Shown: positions 51,831 through 63,035 of the stretch, piece after piece
How positions within the stretch are numbered: the stretch's first letter is position 1
Layout: each line of letters opens with the position of its first letter
Assembly: GCF_003402975.1 (NCBI RefSeq)
Contig: NZ_QURB01000004.1
Coordinates: 58,966-122,965 of the forward strand
Source: Brumimicrobium aurantiacum
GTDB taxonomy: Bacteria; Bacteroidota; Bacteroidia; Flavobacteriales_D; Crocinitomicaceae
DNA length: 64,000 bases
Direction: 5' to 3'
Translations under genes and position numbers: made by a program
The notes under the pieces: generated by a model
The model's database searches: none
Told to the model about the DNA's origin: nothing
What the model saw: only the letters and a program-made list of their open reading frames with translations

Positions 51831-53024
51831 ATGAAAACTATAGCAGACGTTAACTTTGAAAACAAACGTGCTTTAATCCGTGTAGATTTTAATGTGCCCC
51901 TAAATGAAAAAAGAGAGGTCACTGACAACACAAGAATCAAAGCTGCCATTCCATCAATTAAAAAAGTTTTAGAAGGTGGAGGTAGTGTTGTATTAATGTC
52001 ACATCTTGGTAGACCTAAAGGTGGATATGAGGAAAAACTTTCTTTAAAGCACATTATTCCTGAATTAGAACAACTTGTTGGTTCAGAACTTATGTTTTTA
52101 GAAGATTGCATCGGTGAAAAATCCACTGAATACACCAAAAATATTAAAAAGGGAGAGGTCGTATTATTAGAAAATTTACGTTTTTATGATGAAGAAAAAG
52201 CAGGTGATAAAGAATTTGCTGAAAAACTAGCTCAACATGGTGACATTTATATCAATGATGCTTTTGGTACCGCACATAGAGCTCACGCAAGTACAGCTAT
52301 TATTGCTGATTACTTTCCGAATGACAAATATTTCGGGGTTTTACTAGAAAAAGAAATCAAGAATATTGACATTCTATTACACGATCCAAAACCGCCAACA
52401 ACAGCAATTATTGGTGGTGCTAAGGTTAGTTCCAAAATTACAATAATTGAGAAGCTAATGGATTCTGTGGATCAAATTATTATTGGAGGAGGAATGGCCT
52501 ATACATTTGTTAAAGCACTTGGAGGTTCAGTAGGAAACTCTCTTGTAGAAGACGACTATATTGAAACTGCCAATAAAGTTTTAGAAATGGCTAAAAACAA
52601 AGAAGTTCAAATTCATCTACCTTCAGACACTGTTATTGCAGATAAATTTGCCAATGATGCGAATTCAAGAACTTGTAACATCAATAGTATTCCTGAAGGA
52701 TGGATGGGCTTAGATATCGGAACAGATTCTATTGAATTGTTTAATAAAGTTATTCAGTCTTCTAAATCTATTTTATGGAATGGACCAATGGGTGTTTTTG
52801 AAATGGAATCATTTAATGGAGGAACAGTAGCCATTGCGAATGCTTTGGTAAATGCTACAAAAAACGGAGCCTTCACATTAATTGGTGGTGGTGATTCTGT
52901 AGCTGCAATCAATCTTCTTGGGTTAGCTGATGAAGTAAGTTATGTATCAACAGGTGGTGGTGCAATGCTAGAATACTTAGAAGGAAAAGAATTACCTGGA
53001 ATTGAATCGATCACAAAAGACTAA
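51831..53024 (+). CDS. pgk: Phosphoglycerate kinase
   Basis: 397 residues, normal length. It transfers phosphate from 1,3-bisphosphoglycerate to ADP in glycolysis. Substrate-binding motifs RVDFNVPL and MSHLGRPKG, then LENLRFYDEEKAGD, the hinge GGAKVSSKI, and nucleotide-binding GPMGVFEMESFNGGT and IGGGDSVAA are all present. Monocistronic with its own promoter-like box and a strong bidirectional terminator. Confidence 0.97.
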   Translation: MKTIADVNFENKRALIRVDFNVPLNEKREVTDNTRIKAAIPSIKKVLEGGGSVVLMSHLGRPKGGYEEKLSLKHIIPELEQLVGSELMFLEDCIGEKSTEYTKNIKKGEVVLLENLRFYDEEKAGDKEFAEKLAQHGDIYINDAFGTAHRAHASTAIIADYFPNDKYFGVLLEKEIKNIDILLHDPKPPTTAIIGGAKVSSKITIIEKLMDSVDQIIIGGGMAYTFVKALGGSVGNSLVEDDYIETANKVLEMAKNKEVQIHLPSDTVIADKFANDANSRTCNINSIPEGWMGLDIGTDSIELFNKVIQSSKSILWNGPMGVFEMESFNGGTVAIANALVNATKNGAFTLIGGGDSVAAINLLGLADEVSYVSTGGGAMLEYLEGKELPGIESITKD

Positions 53025-53040
53025 TTCAATATAATTTTTA

Positions 53041-53077
53041 AAAAAAATGGGTTCCCAATAAGGAACCCATTTTTTTA
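53041..53077. terminator. Bidirectional terminator between pgk and T9SS protein
   Basis: ATGGGTTCC (53047-53055) pairs with GGAACCCAT (53062-53070), loop CAATAA, with an A run before and T run after. Serves both convergent genes. Confidence 0.92.
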
Positions 53078-53087
53078 TAATTCAATT

Positions 53088-55841
53088 TTATTTTATAACA
53101 TTAAGTACTCCATCCCAAACATACTTATCGTCGTTGATCATATTACTTGCTTTAACTTTCCACACATAAACACCTGCTGGCACGATGATATTTCCAGAAC
53201 CATAGGTTCCATCCCATCCTACGTTAAGATCGTGAGATTCCCAAACTTTTTCACCCCATCTATTATAGATTTCAATGGTTACATTCATATTATCAACACC
53301 CTGAATCATAGGTTTCCAAGTTGGGTTTAACTCATCCCCATTTGGAGTGAATGAATTTGGAGCAAAGATTGTTACATCAGGAATAACTTCCACAATATTT
53401 GTACTTGTATCTTTACATCCATGCTCTGAAGTTGTAATCAACTCCACCTCATATTCACCTGTTTTATCATTTGGGAAAGTAGACGTTGGGTTTACTGAGG
53501 TAGCAAAAATCGGATCTCCTTCTTCAAAATTCCATTCATATGAATATCCATTTACACTTTCATTTTGAAAAGTAACATTCGGATTTAATATTGTTGCTGG
53601 CATTGGGAAGAAAGTAAAATCGGCAGATGGTTTTGGATAAACTCTAAGCATTTCATTTACTGAGGCAGAATCAACACAGCCCTCTGGCGTGACTACCACC
53701 ATTTGTACATCGTAGGTTCCTTGATTTTCAATATTCACCTCAATTGTGTCATTGTCCATAAATGTCATTCCATTAGAAATATTCCAATAAGTTTCATTTA
53801 CTAATGAATCAGCAGTCTGGTTAAATAGCACGAACTCCGCAGGAGTACAAATTTCTCCATCAACAACATCAAAAACGATATCTGGAAGGCCTGCTACTAC
53901 AACTTCAACCGTTGACGATTTAGGAGTAGATTCACATCCATCTGTTACTTCAACAGTATACGTTGTTGTAACGCTTGGAGAAACATCAATAAGATCTCCA
54001 TTGCCAACAGTCACTCCATTATCATCAGTCCAGACATAATTATACGGTCCACCATCACCACCCGAGGCACTGGCCGTAATTTTTATATTTTCTCCTGGAC
54101 AAATTGTTGAGGAGTCTGAAGTAACAAGTGTAATTTCAGGAAGTACATCAACCTCTATATCCAAGGTATCAGTTAAACAACCAAGAACAGATTCAGCAAA
54201 TACAGAATAAGTATCTTGATTTGTTGGTGTAATCACCTGCGTTCCATTTAAATCAGAGCTATGACTCCAATTATAAACAAATGAACTACTTCCGCTTCCA
54301 GTTGCCACCATAGTTGCCGTTCCGTTTTCACAAATTGTAGTATCATTTGTCACACCTAAAGTCACCTCCTCATAATCTACAATTATTGAATCCATGACTT
54401 GTGTATTACAACTATCATTTGATTCTGTTAAATACATTATATATTGACCTGGTGTATCAAAAGCCACATCGGCATTTAAAGTCTGATCATCGGGTGTAAA
54501 AGTAACGTTACCTGGCCCACTATAGGTCCATAGAATTTCATTAGATGAAATTGTTGAAGCTCCATTAAGTGTTCCTTGTCCTCCATTACATATTACGGTA
54601 TCATTTCCAGCGTTTGGTACTAAATCAACCGGACTATCCGCAATCCAAATTTCACCAGTACTAAATGTTGTGTCTCCACATGGATTCACTGAATAGGCTA
54701 CTATCTCAACATTTTCTGGTCCTTCTGTTATTCCATCATCAATTGGAACGACGTTAAGACAAACCGAATTAACCCCAATACCTAGAACTACACTATCACC
54801 AGAATTTTGAGTATTGGTTAAATTATAGTCTACTCCTCTCGTGGCTGTTCCTGAAGTCTGAAAATAAACGACAGCCTGATTAGAGTTTTGAGCTGCTGTA
54901 CGATCAAAACAGAAAGTCCCGGTATGACAACTTTCAACAATGACAGAATCAGAGAATGTAGAAGTTAGATTACTTGCACTTAATTGAAAAGCAGGTTCAG
55001 AAGCAAAAGATCCGGCCTTCAAGAACACACCAGAATCGAAACCTGTATCCATAACATTGGAAATTGCCAATTTAATATGATACGTTTGACCACAAATCAC
55101 ACTAGTATTAGCTGTTAACTCAACTGTACTCCCATTAAAAGATGAAAAACCAGGTAAAGATGAATTGCTAAAAAGGGTGTTATAAGACTGCGTAAAATAA
55201 ACTGAATTTGATGTCCAATTTGGATCTACTGCGGCACAATTTGCTGCTGACCCACCAAATGAAGGACTTCCACTATTTACGGAATTAATTCCAACTGGAA
55301 TATTGGTTGTACCTGGAACTACTGCAATATTCTTCGCATTATTGGTATAAGGTCCAGAAATCCCTGGTCCTGAAATAAAGAATCCAAACACATCATTATA
55401 ATTAGAACATGTATAACCCTGATATTCTACAGAACTAAAAATATAATTAAAAGAAAGCGAATCTCCATCTGGAATAAAATCGAATTCGATGATTGTTCCG
55501 TTGGTCACATTATTTGTGGTAATTGCCGATAAATCGGGGTCTATAATATTTGGAGCTCCGGATGTTTGTAACAAAACTCCTGAATCTAATGGAAAAACAG
55601 GAGAAGTATTTGCAAATTCAATAACGGAGGCCTGAGGATTTTGTGCATCCAACGGACTTCCATTATAGGTTATGTTTGTTGCTGTAACTCCGGCACCAAG
55701 TAGAACATCATTCACTGCATAAGCAGGTGTAATATTGGGATTTGTTAAGGTGATTTGCCCCATCAAACTATTGGATAGTAAAAAAGCAAATAAAAAAGAG
55801 AACAGCTTTACAACTGTTGATAAGCATGTGTAATTTTTCAT
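53088..55841 (-). CDS. Choice-of-anchor-L T9SS surface protein (917 aa)
   Basis: Signal sequence (about 1-28, cleaved near LMGQ). A choice-of-anchor-L domain at about 30-285 is strongly similar to that of the protein at 23295-25475 (shared FSYI/FNYIFSS, CSNYNDVFGFFISGPG, NIPVGINSVN). A Calx-beta-like segment (about 290-410), several Ig/PKD-like modules, a PKD domain with YEWNFEEGDP, and a gliding-motility C-terminal domain (about 825-917: APNSFTPNGDELNPTW, YNRWGEKVWES) follow. Exported by the type IX system. It has about 190 more residues of Ig-like repeats than its paralogue. Likely an adhesive surface protein. Confidence 0.9.
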   Translation of the reverse strand: MKNYTCLSTVVKLFSFLFAFLLSNSLMGQITLTNPNITPAYAVNDVLLGAGVTATNITYNGSPLDAQNPQASVIEFANTSPVFPLDSGVLLQTSGAPNIIDPDLSAITTNNVTNGTIIEFDFIPDGDSLSFNYIFSSVEYQGYTCSNYNDVFGFFISGPGISGPYTNNAKNIAVVPGTTNIPVGINSVNSGSPSFGGSAANCAAVDPNWTSNSVYFTQSYNTLFSNSSLPGFSSFNGSTVELTANTSVICGQTYHIKLAISNVMDTGFDSGVFLKAGSFASEPAFQLSASNLTSTFSDSVIVESCHTGTFCFDRTAAQNSNQAVVYFQTSGTATRGVDYNLTNTQNSGDSVVLGIGVNSVCLNVVPIDDGITEGPENVEIVAYSVNPCGDTTFSTGEIWIADSPVDLVPNAGNDTVICNGGQGTLNGASTISSNEILWTYSGPGNVTFTPDDQTLNADVAFDTPGQYIMYLTESNDSCNTQVMDSIIVDYEEVTLGVTNDTTICENGTATMVATGSGSSSFVYNWSHSSDLNGTQVITPTNQDTYSVFAESVLGCLTDTLDIEVDVLPEITLVTSDSSTICPGENIKITASASGGDGGPYNYVWTDDNGVTVGNGDLIDVSPSVTTTYTVEVTDGCESTPKSSTVEVVVAGLPDIVFDVVDGEICTPAEFVLFNQTADSLVNETYWNISNGMTFMDNDTIEVNIENQGTYDVQMVVVTPEGCVDSASVNEMLRVYPKPSADFTFFPMPATILNPNVTFQNESVNGYSYEWNFEEGDPIFATSVNPTSTFPNDKTGEYEVELITTSEHGCKDTSTNIVEVIPDVTIFAPNSFTPNGDELNPTWKPMIQGVDNMNVTIEIYNRWGEKVWESHDLNVGWDGTYGSGNIIVPAGVYVWKVKASNMINDDKYVWDGVLNVIK

Positions 55842-56040
55842 ATTAAGTAGATTTAAACTAATAAACGATATAGTTCATTGATTAAACGAATAGAAACAAA
55901 TGAACGTTGCCATTCTTTTCTTTAAATCTAAGAATAAATACAAGAAATTAAAATATCAGAATCAAAACTAATTAAATTCATCACTTTATATGAGAAAAAC
56001 AAAACGTTAAAAAGTGATTTTGATATAAGAGTAGCGTTAG

Positions 56041-56103
56041 CAAAAAAAAAGCATAAAACAAACATAGCCACTCTATCTAGTGAAACTATGTTTGATTTAT
56101 GCT
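56041..56103 (-). terminator. Very long hairpin terminator of carA-eno
   Basis: Bases 56050-56067 pair with 56086-56103 over 18 positions with one mismatch, and CACT/AGTG extends the stem inside. The minus strand continues into nine T. It stops transcription coming from eno. Confidence 0.92.
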
Positions 56104-56118
56104 AAAGTTTAAAATATA

Positions 56119-57435
<1,317 letters not shown>

Positions 57436-58551
57436 TTAAGATTTCTTATTTGAATTCATGTTTGCAATGAAATCGTCAAAAAGATACCTAGAATCATGTG
57501 GTCCAGCCGATGATTCTGGGTGATATTGTACAGAGAATACAGACTTATCTTTCAAAGCAATTCCTGCTACGGTATTATCATTCAAGTGCGAATGTGTAAT
57601 TTCGATATTGTCATTACCTTCTGCACTAGAACGAGACACAACGAATCCATGGTTTTGACTTGTGATTTCACCTTTTCCTGTTTTATGATTTAAAACTGGG
57701 TGATTTAAACCTCTGTGACCTTGGTGCATCTTTTCAGTAGTTAAACCTTGACTAGCAGCGATTAACTGATGCCCCATACAAATTCCGAAAACAGGAATAT
57801 TTGTATCAATAATTTCTTTTACCAATTGGTGAGAAGAAGTCATTGCTGCAGGATCTCCAGGACCGTTTGACAACATAAACCCATCTGGATTATACGCCAA
57901 AAGATCTTCTAAGGCAGTATCCATTGGGAATACCTTTACCTCACATCCTCTCTCGTTCAAACACTTAGCAATAGTACTTTTTGAACCAAAGTCCATTAAA
58001 GCAACTTTTAAAGTACTTTCTTCTGAAGTTGCAGGTAAAACATAAGCTTCTTTAGTAGAAACTTTACTTGCTAATTCTAAACCTTCCATAGAAGGTACAT
58101 TTTTCAATTCTTCGGATAAGCTTTCAATAGAGTCTGAATCAACAGAAGAAATAATTGCGTTCATTGCTCCTTTAGAACGAATGTGACGCACCAAAGCACG
58201 AGTATCAACATCTGAGATACCTACTTTATTGTTTTCTTCTAAAAATTCTTGAAGAGATGAATCAGAAATTTCACGTGAAGCGACTTCTGAAAACTTTTTA
58301 ATGATTATACCAGCACATTGCATGGATTTTGACTCTGACTCAGGCTCTGCCGTACCGTAATTACCGATATGTGGCGATGTCATTGTTACTAACTGACCTA
58401 GGTACGAAGGATCTGTAAAAACCTCTTGATAACCTGTCATTCCAGTATTAAATGCTAGCTCTCCGGCTGCCTTACCTATTTTCCCTATTGCTTTACCGTG
58501 AAAAGTAGTTCCGTCTTCTAAAACTAAAACTGCATTTGCTCGTTCAATCAT
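57436..58551 (-). CDS. carA: Carbamoyl-phosphate synthase small subunit
   Basis: 371 residues. The N-terminal CarA-specific domain (about 1-145) has TGMTGYQEVFTDPSY and VDTRALVRHIR. The C-terminal class I glutaminase has the nucleophile Cys in FGICMGHQL, and the His and Glu in VQYHPESSAGPHDS. It supplies ammonia to CarB for arginine and pyrimidine synthesis; carB is not in the window. It is first in a carA-eno unit, a pairing known in related Flavobacteriia. A TAnnTTTG box lies 17 bases before the ATG. Confidence 0.96.
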   Translation of the reverse strand: MIERANAVLVLEDGTTFHGKAIGKIGKAAGELAFNTGMTGYQEVFTDPSYLGQLVTMTSPHIGNYGTAEPESESKSMQCAGIIIKKFSEVASREISDSSLQEFLEENNKVGISDVDTRALVRHIRSKGAMNAIISSVDSDSIESLSEELKNVPSMEGLELASKVSTKEAYVLPATSEESTLKVALMDFGSKSTIAKCLNERGCEVKVFPMDTALEDLLAYNPDGFMLSNGPGDPAAMTSSHQLVKEIIDTNIPVFGICMGHQLIAASQGLTTEKMHQGHRGLNHPVLNHKTGKGEITSQNHGFVVSRSSAEGNDNIEITHSHLNDNTVAGIALKDKSVFSVQYHPESSAGPHDSRYLFDDFIANMNSNKKS

Positions 58552-58568
58552 GTCTAATATAGTTTTGG

Positions 58569-58576
58569 CAAAAATA
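58569..58576 (-). promoter_or_regulatory. -7 promoter element of carA-eno
   Basis: The minus strand reads TATTTTTG, a TAnnTTTG match, ending 17 bases before the carA ATG. Confidence 0.55.
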
Positions 58577-58702
58577 ATATATTATAGTGATTAAACATTC
58601 AAATAAATTAAATAATGTTAGACTTTTTATTTGCTTTCACAGACAGCTAAAACAAGTTTATGTAAAGTCTAAAATATCACTTCATTATATTCATTTAAAG
58701 AA

Positions 58703-58742
58703 ATAAAAAAAGGTGTTTTTACATAAATGTACAAACACCTTT
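58703..58742 (-). terminator. Terminator of the dsbD-type gene
   Basis: AAAGGTGTTT (58709-58718) pairs with AAACACCTTT (58733-58742), extended inside by ACAT/ATGT; on the minus strand a T run follows. Strong. Confidence 0.88.
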
Positions 58743-58775
58743 CAGTTATGGTAGAGACTTTACCTCTTAATTATT

Positions 58776-60893
58776 TTATTTATAAGCTTTCAAACCTGCT
58801 TCTAACCATGCTTTAAAATCTTCAGGGTTTCTATGGTTTTCATAGTCTGCTGAACCGATATTCAAATCAACACCTTCTCCATTTTGCATAATGTAATAAG
58901 GTTGAGCCGTAACTTGGTATTCAGAAACTTGACGGTACATATTTTTATCTCCTGTAGTCTTCAAGTCTTTCTCTCTACCATTAGGAAAAGTCACTGTAAC
59001 TTTTTCCTCTTCTGGCAACTCGATTCTTTCATCAACATAAAGAGAAACTATCACTACGTCATCTCTTAAGATATCGATAATTCCAGGTTCTCCCCAAACG
59101 CTTTGTTCCATCTTTCTACAATTCACACAATTGTGTCCAGTAAAATCAACAAACAAAGGCTTATCAACTTTCTTGGCATGCGCTAAAGCTTTATCATAAT
59201 CATGGAAAACCATAATATTTTGAGGTCCTAAATGTGTTCCTTCAACAAAGTCTCCTTTGGCAACAGGCGCAGCACCGCCTCCTCCAAAACCAAGTGGAGA
59301 TTCACTGTAACTCATTGGTGGTGGAAATGCACTAATAATCTTCAACGGCGCTCCCCACATTCCAGGAATAAGGTAAATTACAAAAATCAAAACTGTTGTT
59401 CCAAACAAAGTTCGTCCTACAGAAAGCTTTTCAATTGGACTATCGTGTGGCAATCTAATTTTACCAAATAAATATAGTGCTAGAACAATAAAGATTCCAA
59501 TCCAAATCGCCAAGAATACTTCACGCTCTAACCAATGTGTTTGTAAAGCTAAATCGGCATTTGATAAAAATTTAAATGCTAAAGCTAATTCTAAGAATCC
59601 TAGAACAACTTTAACCGCATTCAACCAACCACCTGACTTAGGAAGTGTATTCATCCATCCTGGGAAGGCTGCAAACAAAGCAAAAGGCAAAGCTAAAGCG
59701 AGTGAAAATCCAAACATCCCGATAAAAGGAGCCATCCCTCCTTCAGAAGCCGCTTGAACCAACAAGATACCTACAATTGGCCCGGTACATGAAAATGAAA
59801 CCAAAGCCAAAGCCAAAGCCATAAAGAATATACCGATGAAACCTCCTTTATCTGCTTTTGCGTCTGCTTTATTCGCCCAAGAACTTGGCAACCTAATTTC
59901 AAATGCTCCCATAAACGAAACAGCAAATACTACCAATAAGACAAAGAATATTATGTTAAAGGTAGGATTTGTAGACATCTCATTTAAAGCGCTCGCTCCA
60001 AAAACACCTGTCACAACAGTTCCTAAAACGATGTAAATTACAATAATTGAAACACCGTATTTAATTGCATTACTAACCCCTTGTTTCTTAGTTTTACTTT
60101 GCTTAGTAAAGAAACTTACTGTCATTGGGATCATTGGAAAAACACAAGGAGTCACTAATGCGACTAACCCACTTCCAAAAGCAACAGCAAAAATCCACCA
60201 CAATGAACGGTCAGCAGGATCGCCTTTACTTTCTTTCTTTTCTCCCGATTCTGTGAAAACAGGCTCTTCTTCAGCTTTAGACTCATTGCTTTTCGCATCA
60301 TCATTATTTGATACATTTTCATCCGACTCATCAATAATTAAATGCGCTTCCTCTGTTTCTTCTGGTTTCTTTTCGTCCAAATCTGAAACTTTCATCAAAC
60401 CATCATCTTCTGGTTCTTCTACTTTGATTTCACATCCTTTGACTTGAACAGTAAAAACATCTTCGAAAGGGAATAAACACTTTACAGAATCACAAGGTTG
60501 AAAACCAAAGTCAAGCTTAAGTTCAAAAGCTTTATCTGTATTGATCTTTATTTTTTGTTTGATTTTAAAAGAACCTTCGTGATAACGCAGATTCTCTTCA
60601 GATTCTTCGTCATATTTTTCAATTGGAGCAGGCTCTATCACACCTCCTACTAAATCGAATTTAGAAGATTTATGGATTTTAAAAGTTGTTGGGATACCAA
60701 AGTTATCCGGTGGAAGTGTTAAAGCATTAATATGCCAATGGTCATCAACTGTGAATTCACCAATTATTTCAGCTTCACAACCTGATTGGTTTACTGTAAA
60801 ATTCCAATCAACTTTATCTTCTGGATACTCAGCTTGAGAAAACCCAAAAAGACTGTAAACAATCATTATTAACAAACTTAGTGATCTAATCAT
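58776..60893 (-). CDS. DsbD-type thiol:disulfide interchange protein
   Basis: 705 residues. Signal peptide (about 1-20). An N-terminal periplasmic beta-domain (about 25-155) of DsbD-alpha type with two cysteines in CDSVKCLFPF. A low-complexity acidic linker (about 160-225, many Glu, Asp, Ser). A CcdA-like membrane domain (about 230-530), with the Cys pair in VTPCVFPMIP and SFSCTGPIVG. A C-terminal thioredoxin domain with HNCVNCRKM. Together these pass electrons from cytosolic thioredoxin to the periplasm. All expected Cys pairs are visible. The acidic linker is longer than in E. coli DsbD. Single-gene unit. Confidence 0.9.
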   Translation of the reverse strand: MIRSLSLLIMIVYSLFGFSQAEYPEDKVDWNFTVNQSGCEAEIIGEFTVDDHWHINALTLPPDNFGIPTTFKIHKSSKFDLVGGVIEPAPIEKYDEESEENLRYHEGSFKIKQKIKINTDKAFELKLDFGFQPCDSVKCLFPFEDVFTVQVKGCEIKVEEPEDDGLMKVSDLDEKKPEETEEAHLIIDESDENVSNNDDAKSNESKAEEEPVFTESGEKKESKGDPADRSLWWIFAVAFGSGLVALVTPCVFPMIPMTVSFFTKQSKTKKQGVSNAIKYGVSIIVIYIVLGTVVTGVFGASALNEMSTNPTFNIIFFVLLVVFAVSFMGAFEIRLPSSWANKADAKADKGGFIGIFFMALALALVSFSCTGPIVGILLVQAASEGGMAPFIGMFGFSLALALPFALFAAFPGWMNTLPKSGGWLNAVKVVLGFLELALAFKFLSNADLALQTHWLEREVFLAIWIGIFIVLALYLFGKIRLPHDSPIEKLSVGRTLFGTTVLIFVIYLIPGMWGAPLKIISAFPPPMSYSESPLGFGGGGAAPVAKGDFVEGTHLGPQNIMVFHDYDKALAHAKKVDKPLFVDFTGHNCVNCRKMEQSVWGEPGIIDILRDDVVIVSLYVDERIELPEEEKVTVTFPNGREKDLKTTGDKNMYRQVSEYQVTAQPYYIMQNGEGVDLNIGSADYENHRNPEDFKAWLEAGLKAYK

Positions 60894-60991
60894 CTTTTAA
60901 ATATTTTATGTAGAGCATAACTCTATGGTGTTAAATAACGCTTTTAGGCTTCTAATATTTCCTTGTATTTTTACAATATCAAAGTAGTAAG

Positions 60992-61020
60992 CAAAAAAAA
61001 AGCACGACAAACTGTCGCGC
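60992..61020 (-). terminator. Terminator of the 96-residue gene
   Basis: GCACGACA (61002-61009) pairs with TGTCGCGC (61013-61020) with one mismatch, loop AAC; the minus strand continues into a T run of about ten. It stops transcription from the gene at 61112-61402. Confidence 0.8.
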
Positions 61021-61111
61021 CCCAAATTTAAACAATCTCTTTTGATTTAACTTCAGAATTAATATAATCATTCTTGTATTCCTACGGATTCAAAAATTGA
61101 TCATTCGAAAG

Positions 61112-61402
61112 TTAGAGTGTTTCAATTTTTATAATATTTGCAATCGGAAGCCACATACCTCCTTTCAAACAAATATAATTCAATCCTGCTGCCCAAATAG
61201 TAGTTTCAACTTGTTTCACTCCTTCAGAATCCTCAAAAACTATCGCAACCTTCACATGGTCAATATTACCCAATTTGGTTGCTTCAATTAATTTTTCCAT
61301 CAATCCTTCTTGTTGGACATGACTCAATTCCTTTGGAAACTTCAGTTGAGGAATAAGTTCTTTCTCTATTATTTGGGGTTTTGTCTTTACTACTTCTTGC
61401 AT
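61112..61402 (-). CDS. Small protein of unknown function
   Basis: 96 residues, no signal peptide, an alpha/beta pattern: a charged helical first half, then VKVAIVFEDSEGVKQVETTIWA and WLPIANIIKIETL as strands. A WxPxxxIxxI-type ending is common in small regulatory or adaptor proteins, but no family is recognised. It has a good terminator, which supports it being a real gene. It stands alone between dsbD and trhO. Confidence 0.62.
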   Translation of the reverse strand: MQEVVKTKPQIIEKELIPQLKFPKELSHVQQEGLMEKLIEATKLGNIDHVKVAIVFEDSEGVKQVETTIWAAGLNYICLKGGMWLPIANIIKIETL

Positions 61403-61575
61403 GGCTCATAATTTTAAAAGTGTATTAAAAATACTATAATTAATGATTTAATACAAGTTTTATCTTCAAATTATTAATCAGCTCAATTTACCCCTAAGAA
61501 TGAATAAGCAATTGAGCAAAATGAAAACAAAGCAAAAAACAAAAACCTAAAACTCAATTACTCACACATTTCCTT

Positions 61576-61583
61576 TATCTTTG
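61576..61583 (+). promoter_or_regulatory. -7 promoter element of trhO
   Basis: TATCTTTG, an exact TAnnTTTG match, ends 33 bases before the ATG at 61617. Confidence 0.55.
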
Positions 61584-61616
61584 CAAAATCTTTAATCATT
61601 AATAAAAATACATAGC

Positions 61617-62702
61617 ATGCAACTGTGGAATAAATTAAGTAAGGAAGAATTGGTAGAAAAACTAAAAGAACGCGGAACAAAATTCGTTACCGTTTCTTTT
61701 TACCAATATGCTTCAATCCCAAACACACAAGTATTTAGAGATCACCTTTTCCAAATGTGGTCGAATCTAGGAATCGTAGGTAGGACTTACGTAGCTACCG
61801 AAGGAATTAACGCCCAAATTGGTGTTCCAGCGGATAAATTTGAACAATTTAAGAAGGAACTATATGAAATTTCATTCTTGAACAACATTCGACTAAACCT
61901 AGCTGTAGACGAGTCTGAAGCAGAATTCCCATTCTTAAAGTTAAAAATTAAAGTCCGTAAAAAAATCCTAGCAGATGGGTTAAATGATGAGACTTTTGAC
62001 GTAACTAACAAAGGGAAACACCTTAAAGCCGATGAGTTTAATGAATTAATCAATGATCCAGAAACGATATTGATTGACATGCGAAACCACTACGAGACGG
62101 AAGTTGGTCATTTTAAAGGTGCCATCACTCCGGACGTAGATACTTTCAGAGAATCTTTACCTATTATAGAAGAAGAAATCTTATCTGGTAACGAAGATAA
62201 GAACATTGTGATGTACTGTACTGGTGGAATCCGATGTGAAAAAGCTTCTGCATGGTATAAACACCGAGGATTTAAAAATGTACATCAATTAGAAGGTGGA
62301 ATTATTAAATATGCAAATGACTGTACTGACAAAGGTTTAGAAAATAAATTTATCGGTAAGAACTTTGTATTTGATGAGCGACGAGGTGAACGTATTACCG
62401 AAGACATTATTTCTGTTTGTCACCAATGTGGAGAGCCTGCTGATACACATACCAATTGCGTGAACGATGCTTGTCACTTGTTATTTATTCAATGTGATAG
62501 TTGTAAAGAAAAAATGGAAAACTGTTGTTCAACTGAATGTCAAGAAATCCATAACCTGCCTGAGGAGGAACAACGTGCATTAAGGAAAGGAAAAGAAAAT
62601 AGCAATAAAATTTTCAAGAAAGGTAGATCTGAAAAGCTAAAGTTTAAGAGCAATAATCAAAAGCCTTTTAAGGTGGCTGAAGCGGTTAAGCTAGAGAAGT
62701 AA
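61617..62702 (+). CDS. trhO: tRNA uridine(34) hydroxylase / rhodanese-related (UPF0176)
   Basis: 361 residues. An N-terminal ferredoxin-like domain (about 15-110) with VSFYQYASIPN and VATEGINAQIG, followed by a rhodanese domain (about 130-235) with the catalytic Cys in MYCTGGIRCEKAS. A Cys-rich C-terminal part (about 265-310, CHQCGEPADTHTNC, CDSCKEKMENCCSTEC) probably binds zinc. TrhO makes 5-hydroxyuridine at tRNA position 34. The last about 45 residues are basic, which would help RNA binding. Confidence 0.9.
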   Translation: MQLWNKLSKEELVEKLKERGTKFVTVSFYQYASIPNTQVFRDHLFQMWSNLGIVGRTYVATEGINAQIGVPADKFEQFKKELYEISFLNNIRLNLAVDESEAEFPFLKLKIKVRKKILADGLNDETFDVTNKGKHLKADEFNELINDPETILIDMRNHYETEVGHFKGAITPDVDTFRESLPIIEEEILSGNEDKNIVMYCTGGIRCEKASAWYKHRGFKNVHQLEGGIIKYANDCTDKGLENKFIGKNFVFDERRGERITEDIISVCHQCGEPADTHTNCVNDACHLLFIQCDSCKEKMENCCSTECQEIHNLPEEEQRALRKGKENSNKIFKKGRSEKLKFKSNNQKPFKVAEAVKLEK

Positions 62703-62727
62703 GCGACGATATACGTAGAGATGAATC

Positions 62728-62891
62728 TTGAAGTATAGGATTACGCAGAGGTGCGCAATGTTTTCGCGGAGTTACGCAAAGATTTCGCAGTGGCAATTGT
62801 GTGGATTTGGTTTTCAAGGGGTTTCGTGGAAAACTGTCTTGAAGCATAGTGTTACGCAGAGTTTCGCGGGGTTTCGCAAAGTTTCGCAGAG
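62728..62891. repeat. Tandem-repeat array upstream of GxxExxY gene
   Basis: Two related elements, at about 62728-62790 and 62837-62891. Each begins CTTGAAG(T/C)ATAG and continues with decamer-like units. In the second they run exactly in step: ttacgcagag, tttcgcgggg, tttcgcaaag, tttcgcagag (62852-62891). The sequence is much more GC-rich than the surroundings. Its inverted partner lies at 63525-63574. Confidence 0.85.
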
Positions 62892-63035
62892 GGGGGCCAT
62901 TTGGTTTAAAGTTGTGCAAAGATATAAGAAGTGGAAGTATGGAAGTTTAGCATGGATCAATAATAGTTTTCTTTTAGACCTTGTTATTCAACAATTTTAT
63001 TTATCTTAGGTAATAACTTAAAAACCTAAATCAAA

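Noticed and set aside
62728-63009. 93-codon open frame upstream of the GxxExxY gene
   Set aside because: It is a translation of the decamer arrays (repeated Arg/Ala/Phe patterns) with no independent coding evidence; the opposite-strand frame at 62686-62919 is the same artefact.
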